The notes under the pieces were generated by a model. It ran no database searches. It was given only the letters and a program-made list of their open reading frames with translations, and was not told where the DNA came from. Below are positions 60,683-64,000 of a stretch of DNA of 64,000 nt, piece after piece. The DNA lies in assembly GCF_900111175.1 (NCBI RefSeq), contig NZ_FOGI01000014.1, forward strand, positions 1 through 64,000. Direction: 5' to 3'. Each line of letters opens with the position of its first letter. Positions within the stretch are counted from its first letter, which is position 1. This stretch comes from Actinokineospora terrae (GTDB lineage Bacteria; Actinomycetota; Actinomycetes; Mycobacteriales; Pseudonocardiaceae). The position numbers were made by a program, and so were the translations under genes.

Positions 60683-62419
60683 TCAGTGCTTTTCGGTCGC
60701 TCCGAACGCCTCATCGAGCGCGCCCAGGAACGGGGTCAGCCGGGTAGCGAACTCCCGCTGGTCAGCGCCGAGGTCCGGGTCCTGGGAGGCGTACCAGTGC
60801 ACGCCCGCGGGGTCGACCGGGCCGAACCCGGTCAGCCAGCGCTCGGACTCGCCGAGGGCGACGGCGTAGGGCAGCGACCGGGAGAACACCACCTCGCGCT
60901 CGCTCGACACCGTCTCCGGCCCCACGCTCGCGAGGAACGCCGCGACACCTCTTACCTGCTGCGCCAGCGCAGATCCGCGCTGGGTGCGAACCGGCACGAA
61001 CCGAGCGCCGGTAAGCAGCCCGAGGCCACCTAGACCAACCGCCACGGCGAGCAGGGCAGGACCACCGGTCAACGCCAGCACTAACGCCCCGACCACTCCG
61101 ACCGCCAACACAGCGGCCCCGACGAGACCCAGGCGACCGAGCCCGCCGGGAGTGCGCGTGAACCAGCCGCGAGAGACGGCGTCGGCATGGATCGCGGTCC
61201 TGGCCGCGGTGATGTCGAGCGGGGAGGTCCGCAGGGACGAGAGAGTGACCGACTCCGTGCCCTCTGGCAGCAACGTGCGGTAGACGACGCGCTCGTAGTC
61301 GGTAAGCGCGTCATCCGCGGCGTTGCGCCGGACGATCTGCCAGTCACCGCTGGACTCGGTGACCCACAGGTAGTTGCGGACGGCGAGGTCCACGACGGTG
61401 GCCGCGAGTTCGCGGTGACCGGCGCGCTCGGCGAGGAGAGCTCCGGCCTGTCCGGGTAGGACGCCGTCTGGGGAGGCGAAGGTGACCTTGCCGCCGTCGT
61501 TGACAACGAGTTCGACCGGTCCTACCTCGGCGGCGAGCATCTTGGCCTCACGCTCACGCGCACGCCAGAGGAACACGAATCCACCTAGCAGCAAGAGACC
61601 GACAAGGCCCAACCCTGCGCCACTGAGCGGAGTCACGGCGAACGCGGTCGAGGCTGCCTTCTCGTACCGAGCGTTGGCCGGGACAAGACCAGCGGGCAGC
61701 TTGGCGGACAGGTCGACCCGCGACCCACTGTCCAGATCGGACTGGCTGACCCGGAGGACGCCGCTGTCGGTCAGGGCGGACTGGCAGGTGTCCTCCGTCC
61801 CGGGTCGCCCGGCGAGGCAGACGAAGTCGCGGCCGGGGCGCGGCGTGAGGAGCGAGACCCGCACCAGGGTCAGCTTGGTGTCCCACCCGCTCACCGGCTG
61901 CCAGCGGAACTCCTGCCGGTCGCCGAGGTCGTCGATGGTGCCGTCCACGGTGTAGAGGACTGTCGACGCACCGCCGTCGAGGCGAACGGTGAGAGTGTCG
62001 GCGGTGACGTCAACCGCGCCGTTGCCCTCAACCTTGGCATTACGGACGGTGAACACACGGTCGCCTACACGCAGCGGTGCCACACGGACCATCCGCTGCT
62101 TCGCGCGCACGATGACCTGCTCGCGGACGGTGAGGCTACCGTCGCGTTCGACCTTGAGCTGGATGTTGACGCTGCCGGGCAAGATCGGCTGAACAGCACC
62201 GGGAGGCCTGCTCGGGCCTCCCGTGGGCGGGATCGGATCGATCACCGGCGGCTTCACCGTCCCGGTCGGACCCGGTTTGGGGATCGGGAAATCGATGCTC
62301 GGCACCGTGGGCGGTATCGACGGGAACGTCGGCTGTTCCGCCGCCGCAGCGCCCGCAACCACACACACGGTGAACAATGCCATCACCGCCGCGACGGTGA
62401 TCCCCCATTTCCTCAACAC
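60683..62419 (-). CDS. DUF2207-family membrane protein
   Basis: A 578-residue protein, taken from GTG 62419 just before the signal-like 'KWGITVAAVMALFTVCVVAGAAAAEQ'. A Pro-rich linker is followed by an extracytoplasmic beta-rich domain ('ERDGSLTVREQVIV'), a membrane span ('GLGLVGLLLLGGFVFLW'), a cytoplasmic region, a hairpin of two more spans ('LVGAAVLAVGVVGALVLALTGGPALLAVAVGLGG') and a C-terminal helical domain ('LPYAVALGESERW'). This matches DUF2207, whose function is unknown. It diverges from the zinc metallopeptidase across ~80 bp. Confidence 0.85.
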   Translation of the reverse strand: MLRKWGITVAAVMALFTVCVVAGAAAAEQPTFPSIPPTVPSIDFPIPKPGPTGTVKPPVIDPIPPTGGPSRPPGAVQPILPGSVNIQLKVERDGSLTVREQVIVRAKQRMVRVAPLRVGDRVFTVRNAKVEGNGAVDVTADTLTVRLDGGASTVLYTVDGTIDDLGDRQEFRWQPVSGWDTKLTLVRVSLLTPRPGRDFVCLAGRPGTEDTCQSALTDSGVLRVSQSDLDSGSRVDLSAKLPAGLVPANARYEKAASTAFAVTPLSGAGLGLVGLLLLGGFVFLWRAREREAKMLAAEVGPVELVVNDGGKVTFASPDGVLPGQAGALLAERAGHRELAATVVDLAVRNYLWVTESSGDWQIVRRNAADDALTDYERVVYRTLLPEGTESVTLSSLRTSPLDITAARTAIHADAVSRGWFTRTPGGLGRLGLVGAAVLAVGVVGALVLALTGGPALLAVAVGLGGLGLLTGARFVPVRTQRGSALAQQVRGVAAFLASVGPETVSSEREVVFSRSLPYAVALGESERWLTGFGPVDPAGVHWYASQDPDLGADQREFATRLTPFLGALDEAFGATEKH

Positions 62420-62500
62420 GGCAGCGAACGATAGCCGAGCGCCCTTATGCTCACCGCCGGTCTGGCCGAATTGGTCGACCCAAGCCGACACGGGGGAACG

Positions 62501-63736
62501 ATGAGCCATCCGCCACTGGGTCCGTGGCGCCCACACGGCCCGTACCCGCCACCGATGCCGGTGGCACCGCCGCCGATGGCGTTACCGGGCTACCAAGCAC
62601 CACAGGGCTATCCCCCAGCGCAGTACCCCACGTTGCACTACCCAGCGCAGCAGTATCCGCCGCAGCAGCAGTACCCCGGTCAGCACTACCCGCAGCCACC
62701 GTATCCACAAAGGACTCCGTGGCCGCCGCACGGTTACGCGCCGGTGCCTCGGAAGTCCAACACCGGCATGGTGATCTCGATCTGCATAGTCGTCCTGTTA
62801 CTCGCGGGGGCGTCTCTGGTCGGATACGTGCAGTTGGCAGGTAAGCGGAGCCGGTCCAACGATGTCGGCTACTCCGCCCCCACTACGACAGCCTCGTCGC
62901 GCACTACGACAACGACGGCCACTACTACGACAACCACGACCAGCCGTACCACGACGTCCGCTAGGACAACCACGACGAGGTCGTCCCGACCCACGACGAC
63001 TACGCAGTCGGGTCCCAAGCCGGTCCTCGCACTCGGGGACAACCCGCTGTTCAGCGCCACCAACGGCGTCAACGCGGCAACGTGCAACCTCCCCGCCTGG
63101 CGCAGCGACCCGAAGGCCACGCAGGCGTTCTTCACCGCGGCCCTACCGTGCTTCGACCAGGCGTGGGCGCCGGTGATGCAGCGCGCGGGCCTGCCCTACG
63201 CCGCTCCCAAGCTGGCGTTCCCCGGCGGGAAGACGTGGACCAGCCCCTGCGGGACCGCGGAGGCGGGCTGGGCCGCGTTCTACTGCTCGCAGGACAGCAC
63301 CATCTACCTGCCCTTCGAAGGCCTGCAGACCGAGAAGCTCGGCACCAAGACCGGGTCGTACCTGGCGCTGTTCGCGCACGAGTTCGGCCACCACATCCAG
63401 GCGCTCTCCGGTGTCTCGGACGCCTACTGGGACGCGCGCTACGCCGCCGGTGACCAAACCCCGGCCGGTCTTGAACTGTCACGGCGGTCGGAACTCCAGG
63501 CGCAGTGCCTGGGTGGGATGTGGTTCGCCGGTGGTCAGCACGGCGGCGGCTCGATCACCGACACCGTCATCCGGGACATGCTGGCCGATGGCTACGAACG
63601 CGGCGACTGGCAGGAAGACCTCCCGCGTGACCACGGGAGCCAACAGCACTACGGCGCGTGGCAGGAACACGGGTTCACCACCAACCGGACCGCGCCGTGC
63701 AACACCTGGCTGGCGGCCGCGGCCGACGTCAGTTAG
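62501..63736 (+). CDS. membrane-anchored neutral zinc metallopeptidase (YpfJ-like)
   Basis: A 411-residue protein from ATG 62501 ('GGGGGAA' upstream). An ~80-residue Pro/Tyr/Gln-rich cytoplasmic head is followed by one membrane span ('MVISICIVVLLLAGASLVGYV'), a Thr-rich linker of ~50 residues, then a YpfJ-type peptidase with 'YCSQDSTIYL' and the zinc motif 'AHEFGHHIQALSG' (HEXXH). The third ligand is likely the Glu in 'ELSRRSELQAQCLGGMW'. It probably works outside the membrane on unknown substrates. It converges on the last gene with overlapping stops. Confidence 0.88.
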   Translation: MSHPPLGPWRPHGPYPPPMPVAPPPMALPGYQAPQGYPPAQYPTLHYPAQQYPPQQQYPGQHYPQPPYPQRTPWPPHGYAPVPRKSNTGMVISICIVVLLLAGASLVGYVQLAGKRSRSNDVGYSAPTTTASSRTTTTTATTTTTTTSRTTTSARTTTTRSSRPTTTTQSGPKPVLALGDNPLFSATNGVNAATCNLPAWRSDPKATQAFFTAALPCFDQAWAPVMQRAGLPYAAPKLAFPGGKTWTSPCGTAEAGWAAFYCSQDSTIYLPFEGLQTEKLGTKTGSYLALFAHEFGHHIQALSGVSDAYWDARYAAGDQTPAGLELSRRSELQAQCLGGMWFAGGQHGGGSITDTVIRDMLADGYERGDWQEDLPRDHGSQQHYGAWQEHGFTTNRTAPCNTWLAAAADVS

Positions 63737-64000
63737 TCCCGCCGCTTGAGCTGGGTGAACCCGGCTCCGGCAATCCCGGCGAAGACGAGCAGGACCACGG
63801 CGAAGGGGCGGGCATCCAGCGTCGCCCCCGTCGTGGCCCTGGCGAGGTGGACAACGCCATCGCCGACGGTTACCTCTACCGTCTCGCCGGACTCGTGTCC
63901 GCAAGCGTCAAAGAAGGCATCTTGCTTGCCGCCGTCGGTGACGTAAGAGACCCGCTCTTGGCCGCTGCCGTCGCACGGGACCCCAGCGAGCACGGTCGCA
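63733..64000 (-). CDS. membrane-anchored protein, C-terminal part (runs off the right edge)
   Basis: The last ~89 residues of a minus-strand gene that continues past base 64000. Two cysteines ('GVPCDGSG' and 'FDACGHESG') suggest a disulfide in the extracytoplasmic part, followed by 'GETVEVTVGDGVVHLA', one membrane span ('PFAVVLLVFAGIAGAGF') and a short basic end ('QLKRRD'). An internal start at 63993 is possible but unlikely. The family is unrecognised. Confidence 0.6.
   Translation of the reverse strand, partial: ATVLAGVPCDGSGQERVSYVTDGGKQDAFFDACGHESGETVEVTVGDGVVHLARATTGATLDARPFAVVLLVFAGIAGAGFTQLKRRD

Overview
The window is chromosomal DNA of a high-GC actinomycete, most likely a member of the Pseudonocardiales (Actinokineospora/Saccharothrix/Amycolatopsis type). 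The evidence is very high GC with frequent GTG and TTG starts, ATGA/GTGA-coupled operons, an F420-dependent enzyme, SecA2, and a scrambled but clear counterpart of the Mycobacterium tuberculosis Rv2222c-Rv2236c neighbourhood (glnA2, two TAP-type hydrolases, panB, RNase H/phosphatase, zinc-ribbon protein, Nif3, CobC, PtpA, SURF1, CobD). No phage or insertion-sequence gene was seen. Genus-level assignment is inference.

Layout. 1-380: leader and tandem promoters of an rRNA operon that runs off the left edge. 0.4-6.6 kb: a large glycosyltransferase/FkbM-methyltransferase fusion, GlnA2 and an MFS transporter. 6.7-16.9 kb: GlxA-type regulator, LprG-P55 lipid export pair, GNAT, two exported alpha/beta hydrolases, SecA2. 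16.9-20.1 kb: repeat-rich DNA around a BtuF-like/NpdG pair. 20.1-25.3 kb: RNB ribonuclease, NadE, a frameshifted proline iminopeptidase, PanB. 25.7-34.0 kb: a translationally coupled operon encoding a chromosomal type IV secretion-like machine (pilin-like, PrgI-like, VirB4 ATPase, a 34-residue micro-protein, VirB6/TrbL-like, VirB8-like, SLT+NlpC/P60 hydrolase and two small soluble proteins), with no relaxase or coupling protein in view. 34.3-35.5 kb: rnpB and a flavin reductase preceded by a short cysteine-type leader peptide. 35.5-42.9 kb: the conserved RNase H-CobC/CobD block. 43.0-51.7 kb: a complete type II Wadjet (jetABCD) locus with a decayed jetD fragment between jetC and jetD. 51.7-54.3 kb: gluconate regulator/kinase/permease. 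54.4-64.0 kb: NudC, a split pair of M16 peptidases, an LPVTG surface protein, a DUF2207 protein, a zinc metallopeptidase and a truncated membrane protein.

The least explained features are the orphan secretion machine (25.7-34.0 kb) and a three-copy dispersed repeat at about 17.1, 19.9 and 39.6 kb. Each repeat copy carries a perfect DnaA-box nonamer and a hairpin with one compensatory base-pair change. A second dispersed repeat (25.6 and 57.2 kb) and two tandem-repeat arrays fill other long spacers. All family assignments come from reading sequence and motifs; no database search was run.
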